From: Syntrophaceae bacterium
GTDB taxonomy: Bacteria; Desulfobacterota; Syntrophia; Syntrophales; UBA2185
Direction of reading: 5' to 3'
DNA length: 33,850 nt
NCBI GenBank assembly: GCA_003153775.1
Contig: PMBI01000043.1
Coordinates: 1-33,850 of the forward strand
How positions within the stretch are numbered: position 1 is the stretch's first letter; each line of letters starts with the position of its first letter. A program made the position numbers and the translations under genes. Under the pieces are notes generated by a model. The model searched no databases. It was not told where the DNA came from and saw nothing but the letters and a program-made list of their open reading frames with translations. Positions 8,294 through 16,621 of this stretch are shown in pieces.

Positions 8294-9580
8294 TCACAGA
8301 GATGCGACAGCGGAGGAAAGACGCTCTTGCAGAGCCTTCAAGTCTTCTTCCCTCGTAGAGATGAAGGAGAGGAGAGCGGCGTCGGTGATCTGCGGAAAAC
8401 GCAGGAGAAAAATGGGACAGACGCCGAGGACCATGGCGAGGGCAACCCTCTTTTCAAATAAATCATCCGTCCCGATGGGGGGCACGCCTCCTCCAAAAAT
8501 GCCTTGCCTCTGGGAAACGTCTTGCGTGCGAGTCGCGTTGTCAGATACGATTTTATCTATGGCGTTGAGATAATCCGGCAGCGTCTCGCCTTGAGGGAGC
8601 ATTTCCGCAACAGCCGTGGGATCAAGACCACAGTGCAGACAAGCCCGCAGAAGCGGCAGGGTATTCTTTCCCGCCTTTTTGGCAAGGGCCGCATAACCCG
8701 TATGATCGAGAAGCAGCAAGCCCTCCTCGGAATTTTTCATCTCACTATTTCCCGGATCATGCCACGAAAATATCACATGTGTCATGCAGGGCGAAGGGCA
8801 GTGATAGCAGGCCATGTCTTTCTTTCTCTCCGCCTTGAGCGATTTTACCGCATCTTTCCCGCCTTCCAGATTTTTCAGGACGGCGTAGAATCCCCTGCGT
8901 TTGAAATTCTTATCCGTGGAGATTATTTTTTCGAGTTCCTTCCCCTGCGCCGGATTGTCCTTGTTGAAGGGAAGACCGTCCGTGCCGCCCAGCATTATCC
9001 CCTTGAGGCTTTTGGCGGCCATGAGCGTTGCGAGACCCGCTTTGTCAAGGCTGCCGTTCGTACCGATTGAGACGGACGCAGAGGAACTGCCGCGGTCAGC
9101 CGCCGGTCCGGTTATAATTAAAGACTGAAAGGGAGGGGATGTTTTCTTTAATTCCCTGATCGCTTCGGGAACAGGCATATTCAGGATAGGCGGGGCGGGG
9201 AGTATCCTGATCTTTCCATGATCCACATGGACGACGGATGGTTCCGGCGCGGTGCCTTTCACCACGAGAAAATCAACTCCGGAAAATTTCATGTCCGGTC
9301 CGGTGCGGAGCATTAACGGGACATGGCAGACACGCTTGAAAATGGAAGACGTAAACGTTGCGATCATGAGCGGCGAGGCGGGAGCGAAACTTCCCGTCAA
9401 AGGGCCGGTGCCGAAGATGAGAGAGTCGGCCTGATGCTGCGCGTGGACGGCCGCGTTCAGGGCTGCGCCGCCAAGATACCTGCCCAGCTGCTCCTCTGTG
9501 AGAGGAACGACCTCAGCGTTTGAGGCGGAAAGATCGACAATGCCGATTTTCATATTGTAAAATGGCTGGAGGGGATTCAT
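8294..9580 (-). CDS. Shortened AOR-family (tungsten aldehyde:ferredoxin oxidoreductase-like) protein
   Basis: A 428-residue divergent member of the AOR family, about 180 residues shorter than the AOR at 18698-20521. The N-terminal fold is recognisable (KIGIVDLS, GRYLGGAALNA, FGTGPLTG). A cluster motif CYHCPSPC gives Cys258, Cys261 and Cys265, and Cys388 in LGVCPIF is a likely fourth ligand. The DxRG-type pterin segment seen in the full AOR (AHDARGDKARAY) is not found, so active-site binding of tungstopterin is doubtful. Start: the ATG at 9580 overlaps the upstream stop as ATGA and is preceded by GAGAAGG; the frame open to 9868 runs through the upstream gene and is rejected. It is the last gene of the formate dehydrogenase block and may be an accessory electron-transfer or structural subunit. 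Confidence 0.75.
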   Translation of the reverse strand: MNPLQPFYNMKIGIVDLSASNAEVVPLTEEQLGRYLGGAALNAAVHAQHQADSLIFGTGPLTGSFAPASPLMIATFTSSIFKRVCHVPLMLRTGPDMKFSGVDFLVVKGTAPEPSVVHVDHGKIRILPAPPILNMPVPEAIRELKKTSPPFQSLIITGPAADRGSSSASVSIGTNGSLDKAGLATLMAAKSLKGIMLGGTDGLPFNKDNPAQGKELEKIISTDKNFKRRGFYAVLKNLEGGKDAVKSLKAERKKDMACYHCPSPCMTHVIFSWHDPGNSEMKNSEEGLLLLDHTGYAALAKKAGKNTLPLLRACLHCGLDPTAVAEMLPQGETLPDYLNAIDKIVSDNATRTQDVSQRQGIFGGGVPPIGTDDLFEKRVALAMVLGVCPIFLLRFPQITDAALLSFISTREEDLKALQERLSSAVASL

Positions 9581-10902
9581 ATCCTGCCTTCTCCCGGAGT
9601 TGCTCTCTGCCAGCGGAAGCGGATCTTCGCTGCAGAATAGGGACAACGATCGACGCACCTCATGCACATGATACATTCCGTCATGGGAATTTTCGGCGAC
9701 AAACCTTCCCGGAGTTTGTCCGCGTCTATAATACCCACGGGACAAACTTCCGCACACTGGATGCAGGAGAACTTCTTGCATTTCTTTGCCCCGATGACTA
9801 TTTTGATCATGCGCAGCAGTGCCGTGAGCCCCAGCACGGCCCCTACAGGGCAGAAATATCTGCACCATGATCTTCTCTGCGCAATCTCAAGGCTTGCCAG
9901 GACGGGGACGATGGCTAGCTCGGCGCTCCTGAAAAATGACTGCACCCCGTAGGAGCGGCAGAGCGTCCCGATGGGACAGACGGTGCAGAAGACCTGGAAG
10001 CCGAGGGCATAGCTCCCCCCGACGGCGCCAGCCAATACACCGTACTTTGTCATCCGGCTCTTGAGAAACGACGGCCAGCCGATCTTCCTGGGAGTTATCT
10101 TATCGACAACGTCGAGGACAAAACCGAACGGGCATACCCATCCGCAGAAGAGTCTTCCCGCAAGAACGGTGAGGATGAGAAGAGCCAATGCCGATGAAAC
10201 ACCGACAAGCACGATGGTCCCCGACGATGCGATATTCTGAAGCGTCCCCGTGGGACAGGCGAAGCTGACGCTTCCCGTCCTGAAGTAGCAGAACGTGCCG
10301 ACAAAGACCATGACCAGGAGCAGAAATGATATGAGCTGGGAAGTCCAGCGGAGCCCCTTTATCCAGCGAACGGCCTTCCCCCTCGTAAAGGTCAGCGCAT
10401 TCTCAGGACAGTGTTTGACGCAGAGAGGGTCGCCTTCGCACAGGTCGCATTTGTGTATTTCCTGGCTGCCGGGGTCTTTGATGGGAGCTGCCGCCGGGCA
10501 CGCCATGGTACAGAGTCCGCACTCGGTGCAGAAGAGTTTGTCTATGCGCACGATGCCGTCATCGCCCTTTTCGATGGCCCTTGTGGGACAGGCGGGAAGG
10601 CAGAGCGGCTTTCTGCAGTGCTGGCAGAGAATGGAGAAGTTCTTGCCCTCCTTCTGATCTCTCACAACCTTCACGCTCGCGGATACGGGCGCGACTTTCT
10701 CCACGTTCCTCGTGGAGCAGATCATCTCGCAGGCGCCGCAGCCCGTGCACCTGTCCGGATGAAAGATTATAAACGAGTGGCGACGCGGCATGAAGTACTC
10801 GGAAAGATGCTTCTTCTCCTTTGGGCGCGGGCGCAGGTCCTCGAGGTTGAGGGAAAAATCCTGCTCTGCCATCGGTTTCTGTGTAGTTTCTTGTTTCATC
10901 AT
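9577..10902 (-). CDS. Ferredoxin fused to NapH-like membrane polyferredoxin
   Basis: A 441-residue fusion. The N-terminal part (about 45-170) is a four-cluster ferredoxin of the HycB/DmsB type, with CTGCGACEMIC, CQHCRKPLCLPAC, CTECGLCTMAC and CDLCEGDPLCVKHC. The rest is NapH-like: about four to five membrane helices with the Cys motifs FCGWVCPFG, CTVCPIGTLC and WCRYFCPVGA, then two more clusters (CIQCAEVCPVG, CIMCMRCVDRCPYSA). NapH proteins oxidise or reduce quinol in the membrane and pair with NapG ferredoxins; a NapG-like gene is the first gene of this region. The ATG follows the HdrC-like stop with no gap. The ferredoxin end probably faces the cytoplasmic enzyme, linking it to quinone or the periplasm (inference). 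Confidence 0.88.
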   Translation of the reverse strand: MMKQETTQKPMAEQDFSLNLEDLRPRPKEKKHLSEYFMPRRHSFIIFHPDRCTGCGACEMICSTRNVEKVAPVSASVKVVRDQKEGKNFSILCQHCRKPLCLPACPTRAIEKGDDGIVRIDKLFCTECGLCTMACPAAAPIKDPGSQEIHKCDLCEGDPLCVKHCPENALTFTRGKAVRWIKGLRWTSQLISFLLLVMVFVGTFCYFRTGSVSFACPTGTLQNIASSGTIVLVGVSSALALLILTVLAGRLFCGWVCPFGFVLDVVDKITPRKIGWPSFLKSRMTKYGVLAGAVGGSYALGFQVFCTVCPIGTLCRSYGVQSFFRSAELAIVPVLASLEIAQRRSWCRYFCPVGAVLGLTALLRMIKIVIGAKKCKKFSCIQCAEVCPVGIIDADKLREGLSPKIPMTECIMCMRCVDRCPYSAAKIRFRWQRATPGEGRI

Positions 10903-11364
10903 TTACGCATTTCTCAGAAGATAAATCTCCCGCCGGCATGGCGGACAAATATCGAGCACCCCGAACACATTCGCCGGTTCATCCTTCAACCTCGCGAAGA
11001 CGAAGTCCTCCACGGGAATCGCCACAAAGGCCCTGCCGCAGCATTTGCAGGTTTTTGCATTTTCGAGGAGGTTCTCATCTACTGCCGCCTCCCTGAGCTT
11101 TCTGATGAGATCCCTGCAGCTCACACCCTGCGGGCATGTATCCGTTCCGGCGTTGCACTCCGTGCAATACCAGATGTTCTTGTCCTCAACCACCGGGTCG
11201 CCCATGAGCGTCTTTTTTATGATGCCCCGCGGCGACATCTCGATGGAAAAGTTCGCATACATCTCCGCCATGGGACAGACGGCAACGCAGCGCCCGCACT
11301 CTACGCAGGAATCCGCGCCCGATGCGCGTTTCGCCTCGTCGATTTTATCTTTCGTGTTTTTCAT
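10903..11364 (-). CDS. HdrC-like iron-sulfur protein with extra C-terminal Cys pairs
   Basis: A 153-residue cytoplasmic iron-sulfur protein like heterodisulfide reductase subunit C. The first cluster motif, CVECGRCVAVCP, is complete. The second, CTECNAGTDTCP, has Gly where the third Cys of the usual C-x2-C-x2-C-x3-CP would be. The tail adds CKCCGR and CPPCR, which could form a rubredoxin- or zinc-ribbon-like site; the CCG domain of HdrB is absent. The start overlaps the end of fdhA by 20 bp and the stop abuts the next gene, so it is translationally coupled. It probably passes electrons between formate dehydrogenase and the membrane fusion protein. The family call is firm; the cluster count is less so. 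Confidence 0.8.
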   Translation of the reverse strand: MKNTKDKIDEAKRASGADSCVECGRCVAVCPMAEMYANFSIEMSPRGIIKKTLMGDPVVEDKNIWYCTECNAGTDTCPQGVSCRDLIRKLREAAVDENLLENAKTCKCCGRAFVAIPVEDFVFARLKDEPANVFGVLDICPPCRREIYLLRNA

Positions 11365-13396
11365 GCGGTTCCTTTTCTATCCGCGCGGCGCATGCCTTGA
11401 ACTCCGGTATTTTGGAGATCGGATCGAGAACCGGGTTCGTCAGGATGTTGGCGCGCGCTTCCGTAAAGTGGAAGGGAGCAAAAACAGATCCTCTTGCGAC
11501 CCGCTTCGTAATTCTCGCAGCTGTGACGATGCTCCCCCGCCTGCTCGTTATCCTGATCCTGTCGCCTTCTCTGATGCCCGCTTTTATGGCATCTTCGGGA
11601 TGCATCTCCGCATATGCCCCTTCCATCTCCCTGCTGAGAAATGCGGAACGGCGGGTCATGGTGCCCGTGTGATAGTGCGCAAACATCCTTCCCGTGCTGA
11701 GCCAGTACGGATATTCGCCGTCCGGTGTTTCAAAGGGCGGCGTGTATGCCGGTACGATGAAGAGCCCCTTGCCGCGCGTAAATTGGACGTCATGAAGAAA
11801 GCGCGTCCCTTCGTGTTTCAAGTCTGGACACGGCCATTGCAGGCCTGCCTTCTCCAGCCTGTCAAAGCGAATGCCGCCGTATTCGGGCACAAGCTTAGCG
11901 ATTTCCTCCATGACCTCACCGGGATGCTTGTACGGGAAATCGAGACCCAGTGCGTTGGCAAGGAGACAGATAATTTCAAAGTCTCCCTTTGCCTCGCCGG
12001 GCGGTTCGACCGCTTTTCTCAATAGCTGGAATCTTCTTTCCGTGTTCGTGTACGTCCCCGTCTTTTCGGCAAAGCAGACCGCCGGCAAAACCAGGTCTGC
12101 GAATTTCGCGGTCTCTGTAAGAAAGATATCCTGGACGATCAGGAAGTCCAGCTTCGTGAGGGATTCGAGCACGTGGTTAACATCCGGATCGCTGAGGGCG
12201 GGGTTCTCCGCCATGATGTAAAGCGCACGGATGTCTTTGCCGGCAGAGCCGATCATCTCCGTTACGGTGAGGCCGGGTTTCGCGGAAAGCTCCCTTCCCC
12301 ATGCCTTCTCAAATTTTTCTTTCACGGCCGGCACGCTTACGCTTTGATATCCCGGGTAGACATTCGGGAGCGCTCCCATGTCACAGGCGCCCTGGACATT
12401 GTTCTGACCGCGAAGCGGATAGACGCCGGAAAATGTCTTGCCGATCTGGCCGCATAGCATCGCAAGGTCACAGACGGCATGTACGTTCGCCGTGCCGCAG
12501 GCGTGCTGGGTGATTCCCATGCAGTAAACAGCGGCGGCATCCTTCGCCCTTGCGTACATCTCTGCAACTCTTCTAATCTCTTCTTCCGCTATCCCGCATT
12601 CTTTCGCGGCACGTTCCACCGGCCAAGATCGAAGGAATGTTTTTAGTTCATCGAACCCTTCCATCCTGTCGTGGATGAATTTCTCGTTATGCAGTCCCTC
12701 ATCGATAATGTGCCTCATCATGCCGCAAAGGAGGGGGATATCCGTACCCGGATTTATCCTCAGATGAACCTGCGCGTTCTCGGCAACAGCCGTCTTTCGC
12801 GGGTCCACGACGACCACCGCCGCCCCGCGGTCTGCGGCCTTGTATATTTCGCCCATGATGATGGGATGGCTCTCCGCCGCGTTGGAGCCGATGATCAGGA
12901 TGCACTCCGCCCCTGCCAGATCGGAGATGGAGTTTGTCATGGCGCCGCTCCCCGTCGTCTGGCCCATCCCCACGGCCGTAGGGGCATGGCACAGGCGCGC
13001 GCAGTGGTCCACGTTATTCGTTTTGAAGGCCATGCGTATCATTTTCTGGAAAAGGTAATTTTCTTCATTCGTGCACTTCGCGGAAGAGAGCCCGCCTATG
13101 GCATCCCCGCCGTAACGCGCCGCCGTGGACTGCAGTTTCTCCACCGCAAGCGCTATCGCATCGTCCCAGGATATTTTCTCAAACGTGTCTCCCCTTTTTA
13201 CGAGAGGCGTTTTTAATCGGTCCGCGTGATGAACGAATTGATGCGCAGACCAGCCCTTGATGCAGAGCGTGCCGCGGCTGACGGGGTGTTCTTTGTCCGG
13301 GTACGTGCCTACGACCTTGCCGTCCTCTACCTTCAGGACCAGGCCGCAGCCGACACCGCAATAGGGACAAATGGTTTTTATAAAATCAGGATTCAT
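11345..13396 (-). CDS. fdhA: Formate dehydrogenase catalytic subunit (Cys type, cytoplasmic)
   Basis: A 683-residue molybdenum/tungsten bis-pterin enzyme that oxidises formate to CO2 or runs in reverse. The N-terminal 4Fe-4S site uses Cys10, Cys13, Cys17 and Cys45, with the conserved Lys47. The metal ligand is Cys136 in HCARLCHAPT, aligning with the selenocysteine of E. coli FdhF; its codon is TGC, so no recoding is needed. The signatures GSNAAESHP, VVVDPR, YPLRGQNNVQGACDMG and the C-terminal MTRRSAFL pterin domain are present. There is no Tat signal, so it is cytoplasmic. It overlaps the FdhB-like gene by 11 bp and the HdrC-like gene by 20 bp. Length matches FdhF/FdhA without an N-terminal NuoG-like extension. 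Confidence 0.93.
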   Translation of the reverse strand: MNPDFIKTICPYCGVGCGLVLKVEDGKVVGTYPDKEHPVSRGTLCIKGWSAHQFVHHADRLKTPLVKRGDTFEKISWDDAIALAVEKLQSTAARYGGDAIGGLSSAKCTNEENYLFQKMIRMAFKTNNVDHCARLCHAPTAVGMGQTTGSGAMTNSISDLAGAECILIIGSNAAESHPIIMGEIYKAADRGAAVVVVDPRKTAVAENAQVHLRINPGTDIPLLCGMMRHIIDEGLHNEKFIHDRMEGFDELKTFLRSWPVERAAKECGIAEEEIRRVAEMYARAKDAAAVYCMGITQHACGTANVHAVCDLAMLCGQIGKTFSGVYPLRGQNNVQGACDMGALPNVYPGYQSVSVPAVKEKFEKAWGRELSAKPGLTVTEMIGSAGKDIRALYIMAENPALSDPDVNHVLESLTKLDFLIVQDIFLTETAKFADLVLPAVCFAEKTGTYTNTERRFQLLRKAVEPPGEAKGDFEIICLLANALGLDFPYKHPGEVMEEIAKLVPEYGGIRFDRLEKAGLQWPCPDLKHEGTRFLHDVQFTRGKGLFIVPAYTPPFETPDGEYPYWLSTGRMFAHYHTGTMTRRSAFLSREMEGAYAEMHPEDAIKAGIREGDRIRITSRRGSIVTAARITKRVARGSVFAPFHFTEARANILTNPVLDPISKIPEFKACAARIEKEPHEKHER

Positions 13397-14237
13397 CGTC
13401 TTTTCTCAAACTGTTTACCCAGTCCGGCAGCGCCTGTCCTGCTGCAGGCTCTTTGCACAGATCATACAGGATCGGGGAATTCCTTTCCGGGTCAAGCCCG
13501 GCATCGTAGCCATAGGTCTCGCGGAGCATCTCCCGCATGGACAGCTGGAGGGCCATGAGCGGAATATTCACCGGGCAGGCCTCCTGACATGCCCCGCAGG
13601 CCACGCATGTATCCGACAGATGAAACGCCCGTATCAGGTGGTACGAAAGCACCTCCGCAGGTATGACGCCTGTTTCCACCCAGACCTGGTCTTCCAGTTT
13701 GCAGGGTACGCAGACACAGATGGGGCACGAGTTCCGGCATCCGTAACACTTGATGCATCGCTTAAGGATGTTCGCCCATTTTTCCATTCTCGCCGGGCCG
13801 TCGCCGGCAAGCAGCTCCTTCACGCTTTCAATCGAGAACGGATCAACACCTGCTACAGCATCGCCGCAATCGAGCTTTTGCGGGTACGGACGGTCGCAGA
13901 TGCACGCCTGCGCCTGCTCCGCCGTGCAGGCAATTCCGATTGTTACGAGCCGTTCCTTTTCAATCTGGTTCCTTTTCACAAGTTCCGTGAGCGCCCTTTC
14001 ATCGCAGCCGCGCACAACGACTGCCAGCCTGTAGCCCTCCCTTGAAGACCGCAGGACGGTCATCGCCATTTTTGCGAGCAGCCATTTGGGTTCAATCACA
14101 AGGGCATCCACCTCGACCGGACTTTCGAAGATGTGGGGCTGGATGATATCCCACTGCCCTTTCATCAGACCGAGGACTCCGTCTGCCTGCTTTTCTGCAA
14201 GAACCGTCCTCGCTATCTCTTTTACTTTTTCCAGCAT
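13386..14237 (-). CDS. FdhB/FrhB-like iron-sulfur protein
   Basis: A 283-residue cytoplasmic protein. The N-terminal half (about 30-125) resembles the FrhB/FdhB domain in style, with VVVRGCDERAL and TIGIACT. The C-terminal half carries Cys-rich motifs CIKCYGCRNSCPICVCVPC and CVACGACQEACPV, suggesting two 4Fe-4S clusters with extra Cys. Proteins of this kind sit next to FdhA and HdrA in anaerobes and hand electrons from formate dehydrogenase to a flavoprotein. It begins the second gene block and overlaps fdhA. I do not see a complete F420/FAD site, so flavin binding is open. It is separated from mvhD by a repeat-filled gap, and whether the promoter lies there is unknown. Confidence 0.8.
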   Translation of the reverse strand: MLEKVKEIARTVLAEKQADGVLGLMKGQWDIIQPHIFESPVEVDALVIEPKWLLAKMAMTVLRSSREGYRLAVVVRGCDERALTELVKRNQIEKERLVTIGIACTAEQAQACICDRPYPQKLDCGDAVAGVDPFSIESVKELLAGDGPARMEKWANILKRCIKCYGCRNSCPICVCVPCKLEDQVWVETGVIPAEVLSYHLIRAFHLSDTCVACGACQEACPVNIPLMALQLSMREMLRETYGYDAGLDPERNSPILYDLCKEPAAGQALPDWVNSLRKDDES

Positions 14238-14250
14238 AGTACTCTTTAAA

Positions 14251-14331
14251 TGTCATTCCGAACGCACGTGAGGAATCTTTAGCTTTCCTCTTCGGTCCAA
14301 ACTAAGATTTCTCGCTTCGCTCGAAATGACA
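14251..14331. repeat. Long imperfect palindrome (TGTCATTCCGAAC family)
   Basis: The left arm starts TGTCATTCCGAACGCACGTG and the right arm ends CTTCGCTCGAAATGACA; the arms are imperfect inverted copies with AAGATT/AATCTT also mirrored. A second copy is cut by the window start (bases 1-10). This is a mobile-looking intergenic repeat that lies between mvhD and the FdhB-like gene. Confidence 0.7.
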
Positions 14332-14343
14332 GAAAATAATTAG

Positions 14344-14437
14344 TGTCATTCCCGTCCCCGACAAACACATTCGAGGACAGGCTCCGGCGGGAGTCCAGAT
14401 ATTTAAACACTGGATTCCCACTTTCTCGGGAATGACG
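14344..14437. repeat. Two GTCATTCCCG...CGGGAATGAC-type elements
   Basis: One copy runs 14344-14396, from GTCATTCCCG to CGGGAGTCCAG. A second, shorter one runs 14408-14437, from ACTGGATTCCC to CGGGAATGAC, in opposite orientation. The same end sequences occur at 19-70, 1148-1175 and 4283-4312. Confidence 0.7.
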
Positions 14438-14443
14438 GAATAA

Positions 14444-14500
14444 TGTAGTACAGACTTTCAGGTCTGCCTTCTTTTCGCAGGACTGAAGTCCCGCACTACG
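14444..14500. repeat. TGTAGT...ACTAC palindromic element
   Basis: This element has inverted ends (TGTAGT and ACTAC) and two inner hairpins, CAGACTTTCAGGTCTG and GGACTGAAGTCC. It matches the design of the element at 1044-1098. It ends just after the mvhD stop, so it may act as an RNA hairpin at the 3' end of that gene block. Confidence 0.7.
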
Positions 14501-14504
14501 TCTT

Positions 14505-14909
14505 TCATAACGATGCTGTCCACGCTACCGTGGACGGCATCGTCTTCAGTTCTTCAAAGAATGTTTTTACGACCTCTGCATACTGGTAACCCTCGTGTGC
14601 CGTCCCGAAACTGATCAACAGTCTCTTACCGCCGATCCCCGTTGCGTCCAACAGCGTCTTCAGGAGCTCCAGCCTTTTGATGGCGGCATGGTTCGCGTCG
14701 TTGAACCGGCACCCTCCCAGATGGCAGCCTAAGACCGCCACCCCTGTCATTCCGGACGCAAACGCCCTGATTACCGCATCAGGCTCGACGAGCGCCGCGC
14801 ACTCCACCGCAATCACCCGGAACTCCGGGGGAAGCTGTATTCTCTTTTTCCCCGCGCCGTCGGCGCCGATGAGGCCGCACCACTTGCATGCAAAGATCAG
14901 GATTTTCAT
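14505..14909 (-). CDS. MvhD-type 2Fe-2S electron-transfer subunit
   Basis: A 134-residue protein of the MvhD/FrhD-type hydrogenase-associated family, related to BamF and to the C-terminal domain of QmoB. Cys8 and Cys11 in FACKWCG, the Cys in AVECAAL, and GCHLGGCRF match the family pattern; a 2Fe-2S cluster is expected. It connects an electron donor (hydrogenase or formate dehydrogenase) to HdrA. The start overlaps the HdrA-like stop as ATGA, so the pair equals a split QmoB. No selenocysteine is needed, because position 11 is an ordinary Cys. The gene ends the upstream block, right at a repeat cluster. Confidence 0.88.
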   Translation of the reverse strand: MKILIFACKWCGLIGADGAGKKRIQLPPEFRVIAVECAALVEPDAVIRAFASGMTGVAVLGCHLGGCRFNDANHAAIKRLELLKTLLDATGIGGKRLLISFGTAHEGYQYAEVVKTFFEELKTMPSTVAWTASL

Positions 14910-16618
14910 AAAGCGCTCTCTTCGCCAAAGGCCTGTTTAATCATGGCTGCTACGGCCCGGTAATCCTGTTCAGGCAACTGCACTGTACCGTTTGGACAGA
15001 CGGATACGCAGTTGCCGCAGGCCTTACACCGGAGCTTGTTGATCCTGCTGATTGATTTCCTTCCCATCTTCTGAAGCCGGCACGCAGCGAATGGACAAAC
15101 AGCCACGCAATTGCCGCACCCTGTGCACTTCTCGGCATTGACTGCGGCATGGCCGAATTTTTCTCCGGGAACCCGGCTCAAAGACAGGGCCGAAACGGCT
15201 TTGCTCCCCAAGAGCGCCGCAGCTTTAGCGGCGGCCCCTTCCCCCTGCACCATCGCATTATCGGATGACACGGGCCACCTCGCAGAACCGCAGATGAAAA
15301 CCCCGTCCATTCTTGTTTCGAGGGGATGGAGCGGATAGATTTCCGAAAAGAAGCCGTAGCGGTCAACCTGCAGACCGAGCATGTGGGCAAGCTTTACGTT
15401 ATCGTCATTCGGAATGAGAGGCGTACTCAGGACGACGAGATCGCATTCGAGCTTCCTCTTCATCCCGCTCACGCTGTCAATAACCTCCACACCCTCTACA
15501 CGTTCATTACCGAGCATTTCGGGAGGGTTCGTCTCTTCAAAGCGGATAAACTGCACCCCTTTAGCAAGGGCGTTTCTGTAGTAGGCCTCGAGGACGCTTC
15601 CGGGCGTCATGATATCGCGATGGAGTATGAATACCCGCGCATCGGGATTTTCTTCTTTTATTCTTACGGCGTTTTTCAGGCTCGAAGGACAGCACATTGT
15701 CGCGCAATAAGGCCGCTCATGATTCCTCGCGCCCACGCACTGAATGAAGACGGCGGCCTTGACCTCACGCGGACCCTTGATGAATTGCCTCTCGAGCTCC
15801 ATCTGTGTGATCACATTCTTAAGCTTGCCATATCTGTAAAGGCCGTGGGGAAGCCACACCCGCGCACCGGACGCAAGGATCACGGCCCCTACCCGGAGCC
15901 TCTGTTCACCTGCAGAAGAAGAGACCTGCACATTGAAGTTGCCGGCAAAGCCCGTAATCGAATTTATCTTCGCCTTCGGATAAAAATTGATGAGAGAATT
16001 TTTATCCACTTCATCAACGAACGTCTTGATTTTTTCGGACGCCTTCTCATCGGATGGATACACGTGGGAGATCAGGTTCAGCATGCCGCCGGGGTTTGAC
16101 CCCCTTTCGACAAGATGCACCTTGAAACCCATTTGCGCAAGCGTCCGCGCGGCGGAAAGCCCCGCCGGGCCGGCGCCGACAATCATGGCTTCGGGACACA
16201 CACTGACTGTTACGTCATCCGATGCCCGCCTGTGATGAAGGCCGGCGATTTCCATACTGATCAGGTCCCATGCCTTCTCCGTTGCTCCTTCCGGATGATC
16301 CTTGTGAATCCATGCACACGCCTCCCTCAGGTCGACGAGACCGATCGCGGAGCGCTTGATTCCGCGCTCGACGAGAGCATCAACAACCGCGCCGCCCCTT
16401 GCCAGATGCGAGCATCCGCCGATCACGACTTTTTCGGCACCGGACTCCCTGATGCGGGAAGCCGTCTTCTCGATATCATCCGCGAGACAGAGGGATTCGC
16501 AAACGGCAGAAGAAACGACATCGTTATTTCTCTCTGCTTTTTTTTGCAGTGAATCGAGGTCAATCACGCGATTGACTTCTCCGAAACATCTGCAAAGAAA
16601 AACTGCGATACCCGACAT
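14906..16618 (-). CDS. HdrA/QmoB-like FAD and iron-sulfur flavoprotein
   Basis: A 570-residue HdrA-family protein. The N-terminal domain (1-130) has FLCRCFGE and IGGCSHLARG, as in HdrA and QmoB. The FAD/NAD fold starts at about 143 with MIVGAGPAGLSAARTL, followed by the middle Cys motif FIQCVGARNHERPYCATMCC. Two C-terminal 4Fe-4S clusters are CTGCGNCVAVCPFAAC and CKACGNCVSVCPNG. HdrA binds FAD and can split electron pairs between high- and low-potential acceptors. With the next gene (MvhD) it matches the domain order of QmoB, and with the preceding QmoA-like gene it makes a Qmo-like pair; no QmoC is present. The ATG is 3 bp after the upstream stop. Bifurcation is inferred from the family, not shown. 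Confidence 0.9.
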   Translation of the reverse strand: MSGIAVFLCRCFGEVNRVIDLDSLQKKAERNNDVVSSAVCESLCLADDIEKTASRIRESGAEKVVIGGCSHLARGGAVVDALVERGIKRSAIGLVDLREACAWIHKDHPEGATEKAWDLISMEIAGLHHRRASDDVTVSVCPEAMIVGAGPAGLSAARTLAQMGFKVHLVERGSNPGGMLNLISHVYPSDEKASEKIKTFVDEVDKNSLINFYPKAKINSITGFAGNFNVQVSSSAGEQRLRVGAVILASGARVWLPHGLYRYGKLKNVITQMELERQFIKGPREVKAAVFIQCVGARNHERPYCATMCCPSSLKNAVRIKEENPDARVFILHRDIMTPGSVLEAYYRNALAKGVQFIRFEETNPPEMLGNERVEGVEVIDSVSGMKRKLECDLVVLSTPLIPNDDNVKLAHMLGLQVDRYGFFSEIYPLHPLETRMDGVFICGSARWPVSSDNAMVQGEGAAAKAAALLGSKAVSALSLSRVPGEKFGHAAVNAEKCTGCGNCVAVCPFAACRLQKMGRKSISRINKLRCKACGNCVSVCPNGTVQLPEQDYRAVAAMIKQAFGEESAL

Positions 16619-16621
16619 TTC

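Noticed and set aside
9581-9868. N-terminal extension of the AOR-like protein up to 9868
   Set aside because: It would run through the C-terminal clusters of the upstream gene in another frame; the ATG at 9580 with ATGA overlap and GAGAAGG is a better start.
10411-11400. Long plus-strand ORF (329 codons) antisense to the ferredoxin-NapH and HdrC-like genes
   Set aside because: It has no recognisable domain and lies opposite well-supported, Cys-motif-bearing genes; it reflects GC-rich codon bias.
11345-13396. Selenocysteine in formate dehydrogenase
   Set aside because: The metal-ligand codon is TGC (Cys136), not an in-frame TGA.
14251-14500. Possible CRISPR array
   Set aside because: The elements are palindromes of three different families with no constant repeat length or spacer unit, and no cas gene is near.
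15326-16099. Plus-strand ORF of 257 codons inside the HdrA/QmoB-like gene
   Set aside because: It is antisense to conserved flavoprotein sequence and has no domain.
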